DNA of 64,000 nucleotides, taken from Dyadobacter bucti. Its GTDB lineage: Bacteria; Bacteroidota; Bacteroidia; Cytophagales; Spirosomataceae. Below, piece after piece: positions 27,078 through 35,252 of this stretch. The position numbers were made by a program, and so were the translations under genes. The DNA lies in contig NZ_SWFP01000009.1 of NCBI RefSeq assembly GCF_005869225.1, positions 62,001-126,000 of the forward strand, given 5' to 3'. The notes below the pieces were generated by a model. It was not told the DNA's origin. It saw only the letters and a program-made list of their open reading frames with translations, and ran no database searches. Each line of letters begins with the position of its first letter. Positions within the stretch are counted from its first letter, which is position 1.

Positions 27078-30000
27078 ATGAACTTAAGAAAATCATTACC
27101 ATTGTCCGTTGCCGGAACAGTACTTATGGGTTTAATGGTTGCGTTCTATCATTCTTCAAACCCTAGCACGATCCCGAGTGCGAGGCTGGACAGTCTGTAT
27201 AAAGATCTCACCGACGAACAGAAACGGTCGCCCAAGTATGCCATAGCCGGTTTGTCCGTAGCGAAAGGCCTGGAAGCAACCTTGTTTGCGTCAGAGCCCG
27301 TGATTACCAACCCCACCAATATAGATGTGGATCATTTGGGGCGGGTGTGGGTGTGCGAAGCATATAACTACCGGCCAGCGATCAATGGAAATCCTACGCA
27401 TCAGGAAGGCGACCGTATTTTGATACTTGAAGACACGGACGGTGATGGCAAGTCGGACAAAACAACTGTTTTTTACCAGGGGCCTGAAATCAACTCACCG
27501 CTGGGCGTATGGGTAATGGGCAATAGGGTTGTGGTTTCACAAAGTCCGTACGTCTGGCTTTTTACAGATGAAAATAACGATGGCAAAGCAGATAAAAAAG
27601 AAGTGATTTTTGAAGGGGTAGGAGGCGAGCAGCACGATCATGGCATGCATGCTTTTACTTTCGGCCCAGATGGGAAATTATATTTCAACTTTGGAAATGA
27701 GGGCGGGCATCTTCTGGATGGAAAAGGTAAGGCGGTAATCGGAAAAGACGGCCAGCCAATCGATTTCAAGAAGTTGAAACAAGGTATGGTGTTCCGGTGC
27801 GATCCTGATTTTAAAAATATCGAAGTCCTGGGGAATAATTTCAGGAACAACTATGAGGTGGCCGTGGACAGCTATGGCACCATGTGGCAATCGGACAATG
27901 ATGATGACGGTAACAAAGGTGTCCGGATCAACTATGTGATGCAATACGGCAATTATGGTTATACAGACGAGCTTACAGGAGCTGGCTGGCGTGCAAACCG
28001 GACCAATATCGAAGATTCCATTCCTTACCGTCACTGGCATTTGAATGATCCGGGCGTTGTTCCGAATTTATTACAAACCGGCTCGGGATCGCCTACAGGA
28101 ATGGTGATCTATGAAGGCCGGCTGTTGCCAAAGGAATTCTGGGACCAGATGATCCACTGTGAGCCGGGGCATAATGTGGTCCGCTCTTATCCTGTTCAAA
28201 AAGCTGGCGCGGGCTACACAGCGAACATTGTCAATGTAATAGACGGTAAAAGAGATCAGTGGTTCCGCCCATCGGACGTTTGTGTCGCACCGGACGGTTC
28301 GCTCATTGTTTCCGACTGGTATGATCCGGGCGTTGGAGGACACCAGGCCGGGGATCAGAACAAAGGTCGCTTGTACAGGGTGGCGCCAGCCAATACACCA
28401 TACCGCGTTCCGAAAACTGATTTCACGACAATAGAAGGTGCAATTGATGCGCTGCAAAGCCCGAATCTTTCGATACGTTATTTCGCCTGGAATGCACTGA
28501 ATAAAATGGGCGAAAGCGCTGCCCCTGCGCTGGATAAGCTGTTTTCTGATAAAAAAGCTAATCCCCGCATGCGGACCAGGGCATTCTGGTTGCTGAGCAA
28601 ATTACCGGCTTCTAATAAAAAGTATATTGATAAGGCTATCAAAGATACTAACCCCGATATCCGTATTGCAGGCCTGCGCGCAGCCAGCGAGCAGAAAGCA
28701 ATTGACATTACCAGTTACATTAAAATACTGGCAAAAGATGCCGACCCGCAGGTACGCAGGGAATGCGCGTTGCTGCTTCATCATAACAAATCTGCTAATT
28801 CGCCTGCATTGTGGGCAGATCTGGCTTTGCAGTATGACGGCAAAGATCGGTGGTACCTGGAAGCCCTGGGTATAGGCGCCGATGGACAATGGGATTCATT
28901 TTTTAAAGCCTGGCTTGCAAAAGCAGGAGCAAATCCAATTGCTACCAAGGCTGGAAAAGACATTGTATGGAGGTCGCGAGGAAAAGAATCCGTTAATTTG
29001 CTGGCGTCCCTTGCGGGCGATGTCAATACGGATTTGAAAAGCCGCCTCCGTTATTTCCGAGCATTTGACTTTAATCCCGGTGCCAACGAAAAATCCACCG
29101 CGTTGCTGAAAATTATGGAGGGTAACGCGGCAAACCAGAGCGAAGTGAATGAACTCGCACTACGCCACCTGGATCCTGCATTTGTGAAAAAAAGCCCTGA
29201 GGCGATGGCGGCGGTTAAGAAATTGCTGGATAGTTCTTACGGTACACAGACCTACATGGAGCTCGTAGCCCGCTACGAACTGACCTCCGAAAACAAGAGA
29301 TTGCTGGAGCTGGCGATCGGGCAGGCGTCGACCAATAGCGGACGTGCGGCCGGGGCCTTACTCATGAAGCAGGGGGGCGGGGATATGGTATGGAGTACGA
29401 TCAAAGGAGAGGATGCTTCACGGGCCGAAAATATACTGGCAGCGATCAAAGGAGTGGGTAGCAAAGAATCTCTTGAGATCCTTAAAACGGTTGCATTGGA
29501 TTCCAAATATCCTATTGCTTTGCGAACGGAGGCAGTAAAAGCACTTGGCGGAACAATGAGCGGTGAAGATGTCGTATTGGCACTGTTAAAAGATGGTAAA
29601 ATTGGGGGGGATCTGAAAACCGCGGCCGTACAAGGATTGAGCGGGGCATGGAGGAAATCTGTGAAAATCGAGGCGGCGAAGTATATTGAAGGAACGGCTA
29701 CCGCTGTCAAAAAGCATCCTGAGCTCAAAGAACTGCTTACACTGAAAGGCAGTAATGCAAAAGGGAAACAGGTGTTTTCCATGTACTGCTCGGTATGCCA
29801 CCAGGTTAATGGCGAAGGAATGGATTTTGGCCCTAAACTTTCCGAGATCGGGAGCAAATTGCCAAAAGAAGCACAATATGCGGCTATTTTCGAACCGAGT
29901 GCGGGTATCGGGTTTGGTTATGAAGGTTTTGAAGTGCAGCTCAAAGACGGTTCGGCGGTTTCTGGTATTGTTGCCAGTAAAACGGAAACCGACCTGATCC

Positions 30001-30161
30001 TGAAATTCCCTGGCGGAGCGACGCAGGAATATAAAATGTCACAGGTTAAGTCCATCAAACCGATGAAAGACTCCATGATGCCAGCCGGCTTGCAGGACGC
30101 CATGAGCACTGACGAATTGGTAAGTCTGGTTGATTATTTGAGTAGTTTGAAGAAGAAATAG
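27078..30161 (+). CDS. PVC-type membrane-bound dehydrogenase-like protein with C-terminal cytochrome c
   Basis: 1,027 aa with an N-terminal signal or anchor. Residues 50-440 form a six-bladed propeller of the soluble glucose dehydrogenase / PVC-type family (VWVCEAYNYRPA, LGVWVMGNRVVVSQSPYVW, DGSLIVSDWYDPG). Residues about 450-870 are HEAT-like repeats (KDADPQVRRECALLLHH). The C terminus has the heme motif CSVCH (Cys904, Cys907, His908) and the Pirellula/Verrucomicrobium-type heme domain. Predicted periplasmic oxidoreductase passing electrons to a cytochrome chain. Its paralogue at 31005 lacks the heme part. Confidence 0.9.
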   Translation: MNLRKSLPLSVAGTVLMGLMVAFYHSSNPSTIPSARLDSLYKDLTDEQKRSPKYAIAGLSVAKGLEATLFASEPVITNPTNIDVDHLGRVWVCEAYNYRPAINGNPTHQEGDRILILEDTDGDGKSDKTTVFYQGPEINSPLGVWVMGNRVVVSQSPYVWLFTDENNDGKADKKEVIFEGVGGEQHDHGMHAFTFGPDGKLYFNFGNEGGHLLDGKGKAVIGKDGQPIDFKKLKQGMVFRCDPDFKNIEVLGNNFRNNYEVAVDSYGTMWQSDNDDDGNKGVRINYVMQYGNYGYTDELTGAGWRANRTNIEDSIPYRHWHLNDPGVVPNLLQTGSGSPTGMVIYEGRLLPKEFWDQMIHCEPGHNVVRSYPVQKAGAGYTANIVNVIDGKRDQWFRPSDVCVAPDGSLIVSDWYDPGVGGHQAGDQNKGRLYRVAPANTPYRVPKTDFTTIEGAIDALQSPNLSIRYFAWNALNKMGESAAPALDKLFSDKKANPRMRTRAFWLLSKLPASNKKYIDKAIKDTNPDIRIAGLRAASEQKAIDITSYIKILAKDADPQVRRECALLLHHNKSANSPALWADLALQYDGKDRWYLEALGIGADGQWDSFFKAWLAKAGANPIATKAGKDIVWRSRGKESVNLLASLAGDVNTDLKSRLRYFRAFDFNPGANEKSTALLKIMEGNAANQSEVNELALRHLDPAFVKKSPEAMAAVKKLLDSSYGTQTYMELVARYELTSENKRLLELAIGQASTNSGRAAGALLMKQGGGDMVWSTIKGEDASRAENILAAIKGVGSKESLEILKTVALDSKYPIALRTEAVKALGGTMSGEDVVLALLKDGKIGGDLKTAAVQGLSGAWRKSVKIEAAKYIEGTATAVKKHPELKELLTLKGSNAKGKQVFSMYCSVCHQVNGEGMDFGPKLSEIGSKLPKEAQYAAIFEPSAGIGFGYEGFEVQLKDGSAVSGIVASKTETDLILKFPGGATQEYKMSQVKSIKPMKDSMMPAGLQDAMSTDELVSLVDYLSSLKKK

Positions 30162-30176
30162 TTGAAAGAGAAATAG

Positions 30177-30215
30177 TTAAAGCCGGAAAGTGTTTTTTAC
30201 ACTTTCCGGCTTTAA
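30177..30215. terminator. Bidirectional terminator between the PVC-type gene and the small minus gene
   Basis: Perfect 16-bp arms TTAAAGCCGGAAAGTG (30177-30192) and CACTTTCCGGCTTTAA (30200-30215), loop of 7 with TTTTTT. The stop of the minus-strand gene at 30212 lies inside the stem, so both genes end here. Confidence 0.82.
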
Positions 30216-30628
30216 GCTTTATAAGGCACTGCCTTGATCAGCCTTAGGTTATTGAGCTGGCTGATCTTGAGAATATTTTCTTTGGGTACGATCTTCCGGT
30301 TAATCCAGTTGTTTAGCACCATAGTATTTTTCAATCCAAAACGCCTGCAATATTCTTTCATGGTTACCCATTCACTCAAAGGGTATTTGAGCCCGTCAAT
30401 CTCAATGGAGATATTTTTTGTCTCAAATTCAGATATTAACATAGCAGCTTTTTGACGAGTTTTAATTGCATCTGACATCATCTCGTCCGCTTTCTGCAAC
30501 ATGGCTTTTCTGATTTGGCTGCGTTCTTCCTCAGTCGCTCTTGCAAAATAATCCAAGCCTTCTTTGCTTGCAGATTCGTATTCATCCTGGGTGGCAGCAC
30601 TCATTAAATTTTTGATCAAAGTTTTCAT
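30212..30628 (-). CDS. Small protein of unknown function
   Basis: 138 aa, no leader. First half helical and charged, likely coiled-coil (ATEEERSQIRKAMLQKADEMM); second half may be helix-turn-helix-like (TMKEYCRRFGLKNTMVLNNW), suggesting a DNA- or partner-binding role, but this is inference. 35 bases downstream of the small gene at 30664-30825 on the same strand. Confidence 0.6.
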   Translation of the reverse strand: MKTLIKNLMSAATQDEYESASKEGLDYFARATEEERSQIRKAMLQKADEMMSDAIKTRQKAAMLISEFETKNISIEIDGLKYPLSEWVTMKEYCRRFGLKNTMVLNNWINRKIVPKENILKISQLNNLRLIKAVPYKA

Positions 30629-30663
30629 ATCATTAGTATCTCAACGATTTTTTAGAATTTCAT

Positions 30664-30825
30664 TCAGCTTTTTAATTGAATCATCAAGCTCTTGAATTCG
30701 TCAAGAATCTGATCCTGAGGAACGTCAGTAAGTGCACCGATAGCATTCAAATTCCGAAGTGTGATTTTAAGTTTTCCCTGCTGCATCAAATGCTCAGCGA
30801 AAAGCAGTCGCAGTTTTTCTTTCAT
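30664..30825 (-). CDS. Small protein (53 aa), possible frameshifted end
   Basis: Too short for most gene finders. ATG at 30825 gives MKEKLRLLFAEHLMQQGKLK and then a charged helix to a TGA. If one base is added after FK (near 30690), the frame continues as ELDDSIKKLNEILKNR to a stop, a natural coiled-coil end. So the gene may be frameshifted or be this short form. It precedes the 138-aa gene as an operon partner. Confidence 0.5.
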   Translation of the reverse strand: MKEKLRLLFAEHLMQQGKLKITLRNLNAIGALTDVPQDQILDEFKSLMIQLKS

Positions 30826-31004
30826 GTTATTTAGTGTATGTAATTAATTCAAAAATAAATAGTTTTGTGATATTACATAACAAATATTTTGTAGAACTAT
30901 TTGCCATAAAATTTCACTTCCCGCTAACTTCATTTCGTTATTCAGGAAACATAAGGTATTTTTAAAGGTTTTTTGAGTTTCCTTTCTTCATCAAAATTTT
31001 TGTT

Positions 31005-33701
31005 TTGAAACAATACAATTGTAAAAAATCTGCCCTCCTAATTGCCGTAAGTAGCCTGCTCTTTAATTTCTACGGTATCTGTCAAGTCGCTGATTCATTG
31101 GTTATTTCCGATCCTGACAGTATTTATGCTGCCCTTTCCGAGCCTGAAAGGCGTTTCTCCCGGAATGCTGTGGCCGGGCTAAAGGTAGCCGACGGCCTGG
31201 AAGCAACACTTTTTTCCTCTGAACCTGATATTACCAATCCGATCAACGTTGACGTGGATCATCGCGGGCGGGTGTGGGTTTGTGAAGCTTATAATTATCG
31301 TCCGGCCGTGAACGGTAAGTCAGAACTTGGCGTGGGTGACAGAATTGTGATCCTCGAAGACAAAGATGGTGATGGAAAATCCGATGTAACCAAAATCTTT
31401 TATCAGGGGCCGGAACTTGCGGCACCTCTGGGGATATGGGTGATGGGAAACAAGGCGGTCGTTTCCCAAAGTCCCTATGTATGGCTTTTTACGGATACGG
31501 ATGGGGATGATAAAGCAGACGTTAAAGAGATTTTGTTCAAGGGAATCGGCGGTTCACAAAATGATGCAGGTATACATGCTTTTGTTTTTGGCCCCGACGG
31601 GAAATTTTATTTCAATTTTGGAAATGCGGGCAGGCAGCTTGTCGACGGGCAGGACCGGCCGTTACTGGACAAATACGAAAGACCAATCGACTTCAGGCAA
31701 TATAAGCAGGGCGTAGTTTTCAGGTGCGATCAGGATTTTACCAAAGTTGAAATTCTTGCCGAGAACTTTCGCAATGGTTTTGAAGTGGCCGTGGACAGCT
31801 ATGGCACCATGTGGCAGTCGGACCAGGAAGAACCCGGCAATGAAGGCGACCGGGTTTCCTATGTGATGGAAAATGGGAATTTTGGTTATATCGATGAAAT
31901 GAACGGTTCGAGCTGGCGGATCAATCGTACCAATCTGGAAGATGAGATTCCGCGTCGGCACTGGCATCAGAACGATCCCGGCGTTGTCCCCAATCTGCTG
32001 CAGACTGGCTCCGGTTTTCCAATGGGGATGACGATATATGAAGGAGATTTACTGCCCAGGCGCTACTGGGACCAAATCCTTCTGGCAGATGCTGGTCAGC
32101 ATTATGTAAGTTCTTTTCCGGTTCAGGTGGACGGCGCAGGTTATAAATCTACCGGCATTATTCCATTGGTTGAAGGGACCAGGGACAAATGGTTCCGTCC
32201 GACAGACGTGTGTGTAGCGCCGGATGGTTCACTGATTGTTTCCGACTGGTACGATCCTGTGATCGGTTCCAATAAAATGAAGGACAAAAGCCGGGGCAGG
32301 TTGTTTCGGATCGCACCGCCCGGCACGCGATATAAGATTCCCGTTTATGATCTTTCCATTCCCGAGCAAGCTGTAAAAGCATTGCAAAGCCCTAATTTAT
32401 CGATGCGTTACCTGGCTTGGAATGCCTGTGTGAAATTGGGTTGGGCTGCCGAGCCTTTTCTGGAAGAACTGTTGAGGAATGTTGCTTTAAATCCCAGATT
32501 GAGGGCAAGGGCTTTGTGGGTGCTGAACAGAATTGAAGGTTTTAATTACAGGAGTCTGGATATCGCTTTCAGGGAAATCAATCCGAATCTACGGATCACC
32601 GCCCTGCGGGCGGTGCGCCAGAGGAACAGCGATCCGACTGAGTATATCAAAAGGCTGACCGCTGACCACGATCCTCAGGTAAGGCGCGAATGTGCTTTGG
32701 CCATTAATCACAACCATACATACGAGGCGCTGGACGTGTGGCTGCAGCTTGCCAGGCAGTACAAAGGAAATGACAGGTGGTCTGTGGAGGCACTGAGTGT
32801 AGGAGCCATTGGTCAGTGGGAGCGTATTTTTCCTGCCTGGCTCGCCAATGCAGGGCCCAATCCTGGTGGCACAGATGCGGGAAAAGATATTATCTGGCTG
32901 GCCCGCACGAGAAAAGCAATACCTTATCTTACTACGCTTGCTGCCGATACTTCTGTCAGTTTCAAGAGCCGCCTGCGTTATTTCCGGGCTTTTGATTTCT
33001 TTCACGCCGGCTACGAAAAATCACAGGCCCTGTTGAATGTGATGACTGTTAATTCATCCGACCGGATCGAGGTAAGTAAGCTCGCGCTTTTGCATTTGGA
33101 TAAATCATTTGTGACAAATTCGCAGCAGGGACTAACTGCATTGAATAAACTGCTGGACGAAACCTACGGAACTGAGGATTACATTGAGCTGATGACCCGA
33201 TATGAAATTGAATCCGAAAACGGAAGGTTATTTAAACTAGCCCTCGATAAATCGGATGAAGTGATAGGCAGGGACGCGGGCAGGCTGCTAATGGAGCAGG
33301 CAGGGATTTCATTTGTCTCACAAAAACTTGCCGGTTTGAATGAGAAACAAAAATCAGCTTTGCTTGCGTCCTTACAAACTGTGGGAAGCCCGGAATCTGT
33401 TTATCTGTTGCGCAACGCCGCCCTCGATTCCGACCAGCCGTTATCTGTAAGAAAAAATGCTGCCCGTTATCTGGGTGCGAGCTGGCCGGGAGAAGAAGCT
33501 GTTGTGAAAATACTGAAAGAAGATCTACTGGACGGAGAGGTGAAAGAAGCGCTCTTGGAAGGGGTCAAAAATGCGTACCGGGAAGATGTAAAGCGTGAAC
33601 TGGCACCGTTTTTCCCACCTCCGGTGGTGGAAGCTGTGGCGGTTCCGGTGGATGTTCAACCAACAAAGGAAAAAAAGAGAAGGAGGCGGGGAAGCCGCTG
33701 A
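31005..33701 (+). CDS. PVC-type dehydrogenase-like paralogue without cytochrome domain
   Basis: 898 aa from the TTG at 31005, with a signal peptide (LLIAVSSLLFNFYGICQ). Propeller and HEAT parts match the 27078 protein closely (VWVCEAYNYRPA, DGSLIVSDWYDP, DPQVRRECALAINHNH), but it ends in a basic tail KEKKRRRRGSR with no CxxCH. It may pass electrons to another carrier or serve as a scaffold. It precedes a hydroxypyruvate isomerase-like gene by 74 bases. Confidence 0.9.
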   Translation: MKQYNCKKSALLIAVSSLLFNFYGICQVADSLVISDPDSIYAALSEPERRFSRNAVAGLKVADGLEATLFSSEPDITNPINVDVDHRGRVWVCEAYNYRPAVNGKSELGVGDRIVILEDKDGDGKSDVTKIFYQGPELAAPLGIWVMGNKAVVSQSPYVWLFTDTDGDDKADVKEILFKGIGGSQNDAGIHAFVFGPDGKFYFNFGNAGRQLVDGQDRPLLDKYERPIDFRQYKQGVVFRCDQDFTKVEILAENFRNGFEVAVDSYGTMWQSDQEEPGNEGDRVSYVMENGNFGYIDEMNGSSWRINRTNLEDEIPRRHWHQNDPGVVPNLLQTGSGFPMGMTIYEGDLLPRRYWDQILLADAGQHYVSSFPVQVDGAGYKSTGIIPLVEGTRDKWFRPTDVCVAPDGSLIVSDWYDPVIGSNKMKDKSRGRLFRIAPPGTRYKIPVYDLSIPEQAVKALQSPNLSMRYLAWNACVKLGWAAEPFLEELLRNVALNPRLRARALWVLNRIEGFNYRSLDIAFREINPNLRITALRAVRQRNSDPTEYIKRLTADHDPQVRRECALAINHNHTYEALDVWLQLARQYKGNDRWSVEALSVGAIGQWERIFPAWLANAGPNPGGTDAGKDIIWLARTRKAIPYLTTLAADTSVSFKSRLRYFRAFDFFHAGYEKSQALLNVMTVNSSDRIEVSKLALLHLDKSFVTNSQQGLTALNKLLDETYGTEDYIELMTRYEIESENGRLFKLALDKSDEVIGRDAGRLLMEQAGISFVSQKLAGLNEKQKSALLASLQTVGSPESVYLLRNAALDSDQPLSVRKNAARYLGASWPGEEAVVKILKEDLLDGEVKEALLEGVKNAYREDVKRELAPFFPPPVVEAVAVPVDVQPTKEKKRRRRGSR

Positions 33702-33721
33702 GTTTAGAATGGCATAAGCGG

Positions 33722-33729
33722 TATATTTG
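33722..33729 (+). promoter_or_regulatory. Candidate -7 element for the isomerase-like gene
   Basis: TATATTTG matches TAnnTTTG exactly, 46 bases before the ATG at 33776. No clear TTG was found at the correct -33 spacing. Confidence 0.4.
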
Positions 33730-33775
33730 TGCGTATAGCACCTTTAAACTCTAAAAAACAAAAACGTTAGAAAAT

Positions 33776-34696
33776 ATGCTCCGCAGAAATTTTGTAAAAT
33801 CTTCACTTGGTTTGGCTGGCGCGGCGATCGCAGCAGGAGAAGCTTTCGGAACAGCACCAATGGCTAAAAACAAGTTTAAGCTCAAATACGCTTCTCACTT
33901 TGGCATGTTCCAGAACAGCGCTGGAAAGGATGTGATCGACCAGCTTAAATTCATGGCGGATCAGGGTTTCATGGCGCTGGAAGATAATGGAATGATGGGG
34001 AGGCCCGTTGAACAACAGGAAGCAATAGCCAAGGAAATGACCCGCCTGGGAATGGAAATGGGTGTTTTCGTGGTAGATAAAGGTGGCAACGGAGCCAACA
34101 CACTTGCGGCAGGAAAGAAAGAATATGTTGATATTTTTCTCAATGGATGTAAAAAGGCAGTAGAGGTTGCGAAAAGGGTCAATGCGAAATGGATGACTGT
34201 TGTACCAGGAGATTTTGAACGTAATTTGCCCATAGGTGTGCAAACCGGCCACGTCATTGACGCTTTGCGCCGCGGGGCTGAAATACTGGAGCCGCATGGC
34301 TTGGTGATGGTTCTTGAACCGCTCAGCGATACGCCAAACCTGTTCCTGCGTACGTCCGACCAGACTTACGAGATATGCCGCGGAGTTAACAGCAAATCCT
34401 GCAAAATTCTTTTTGACATCTATCACATGCAAAAGAATGAAGGCCGGATCATCCACAACATTGATATGACCTGGAGTGAGATCGATTATTTCCAGATTGG
34501 CGATGAACCTGGCAGAAAGGAGCCTACGACCGGAGAGATCAACTATAAGAACGTATTCAAATACATTTACGATCGCAGTAAAAAAGAAAACAAATCTTTC
34601 ATCATGGGGATGGAGCACGGCAATTCTCAGTCCGGAAAAGAGGGAGAAGCGGCGTTGATCAAGGCTTACGTGGAGAGCGACAGTTTCGCGATTTAG
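33776..34696 (+). CDS. Sugar phosphate isomerase/epimerase, hydroxypyruvate isomerase-like
   Basis: 306 aa TIM-barrel protein with a twin-arginine-like leader (MLRRNFVKSSLGLAGAAIAAG). Metal-binding barrel motifs seen: VVPGDFERN, LVMVLEPLSD, ILFDIYHMQ and the terminal FIMGMEHGNS. Probably periplasmic through Tat. Hydroxypyruvate isomerase-like proteins are often near PVC-type dehydrogenases in Bacteroidota, which fits oxidative sugar or keto-acid metabolism. Its TAG is followed directly by a 7-bp repeat unit. Confidence 0.85.
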   Translation: MLRRNFVKSSLGLAGAAIAAGEAFGTAPMAKNKFKLKYASHFGMFQNSAGKDVIDQLKFMADQGFMALEDNGMMGRPVEQQEAIAKEMTRLGMEMGVFVVDKGGNGANTLAAGKKEYVDIFLNGCKKAVEVAKRVNAKWMTVVPGDFERNLPIGVQTGHVIDALRRGAEILEPHGLVMVLEPLSDTPNLFLRTSDQTYEICRGVNSKSCKILFDIYHMQKNEGRIIHNIDMTWSEIDYFQIGDEPGRKEPTTGEINYKNVFKYIYDRSKKENKSFIMGMEHGNSQSGKEGEAALIKAYVESDSFAI

Positions 34697-34720
34697 GGCT
34701 TCGGCTGTCGGCGATCGGCC
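34697..34720. repeat. 7-bp repeat after the isomerase stop
   Basis: Units GGCTTC, GGCTGTC, GGCGATC and GGCC start at the base after the TAG. GGCTGTCGGC here (34703-34712) is the complement of GCCGACAGCC at 34784-34793 next to the opposite gene end. Confidence 0.75.
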
Positions 34721-34742
34721 TTTTTTAAGATATATAGAAATA

Positions 34743-34779
34743 AAAAAACCAGGAGTAGATAACTACATCCTGGTTTTTT
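34743..34779. terminator. Bidirectional terminator, isomerase / CBM48 genes
   Basis: AAAAAACCAGGA (34743-34754) pairs with TCCTGGTTTTTT (34768-34779), extended inward by GTAG and CTAC with one bulge. T-runs on both strands suit the convergent genes. Confidence 0.85.
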
Positions 34780-34795
34780 CTTGGCCGACAGCCAA

Positions 34796-35104
34796 TTACA
34801 ATACTACTACTGAATTTTCTGTTGCTGCAACGCCTGCTGGCACATATTTGTCAGCCTCCCAATCGTTTTCCCATTTCTCATCATCCAGAATGTAACGGAA
34901 CTGATACTCTCCGGATGCAAGCTCAAGGATAGCTTTGAAAGAACCGTCTTTTTGTTTTTTTAATGCAATAGCTTCTTCCGGGTTCCATCCGTTAAATTCT
35001 CCAACCAGAGCAACTTTTTTAGTCTCAGCTGCTGCTTCCGCAGGTACCGTAAATGTTACTTTGTAAAGTGATTTACTTTTTACGAATTGTTTTGATAATG
35101 CCAT
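34796..35104 (-). CDS. CBM48/isoamylase early-set domain protein
   Basis: 102 aa from the ATG at 35104 (MALSKQFVKSKSLYKV); the frame reaches 35110 through a TTG. A single CBM48/AMPK-like fold: VALVGEFNGWNPEEA is the sugar-binding motif with Trp, and YQFRYILDDEKWEND the second. Cytoplasmic glycogen- or starch-binding domain without a catalytic partner in the gene. Possibly a regulator of glycogen metabolism. Confidence 0.88.
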   Translation of the reverse strand: MALSKQFVKSKSLYKVTFTVPAEAAAETKKVALVGEFNGWNPEEAIALKKQKDGSFKAILELASGEYQFRYILDDEKWENDWEADKYVPAGVAATENSVVVL

Positions 35105-35133
35105 GATCAAGTAGTGTTAAAAAGTTGATGCGA

Positions 35134-35164
35134 CAAATATACAATCAAAAATTATTCAAATCAA
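35134..35164 (-). promoter_or_regulatory. Candidate promoter of the CBM48 gene
   Basis: On the minus strand a TTG is followed after 20 bases by TATATTTG (complement of 35134-35141), a full TAnnTTTG match, 30 bases before the ATG. Both elements fit the Bacteroidota sigma factor. Confidence 0.55.
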
Positions 35165-35252
35165 TGAATATCAATACAGTGAACGTTTTATATCTTCGAA
35201 TAATTATATAATACCATTTTAAAAATAACTTTGGGCTGAATTTTAATGACAT

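Noticed and set aside
33803..34618. Minus-strand open frame of 271 codons
   Set aside because: Antisense to the isomerase-like gene, with no recognisable domain; shadow of biased codon use.
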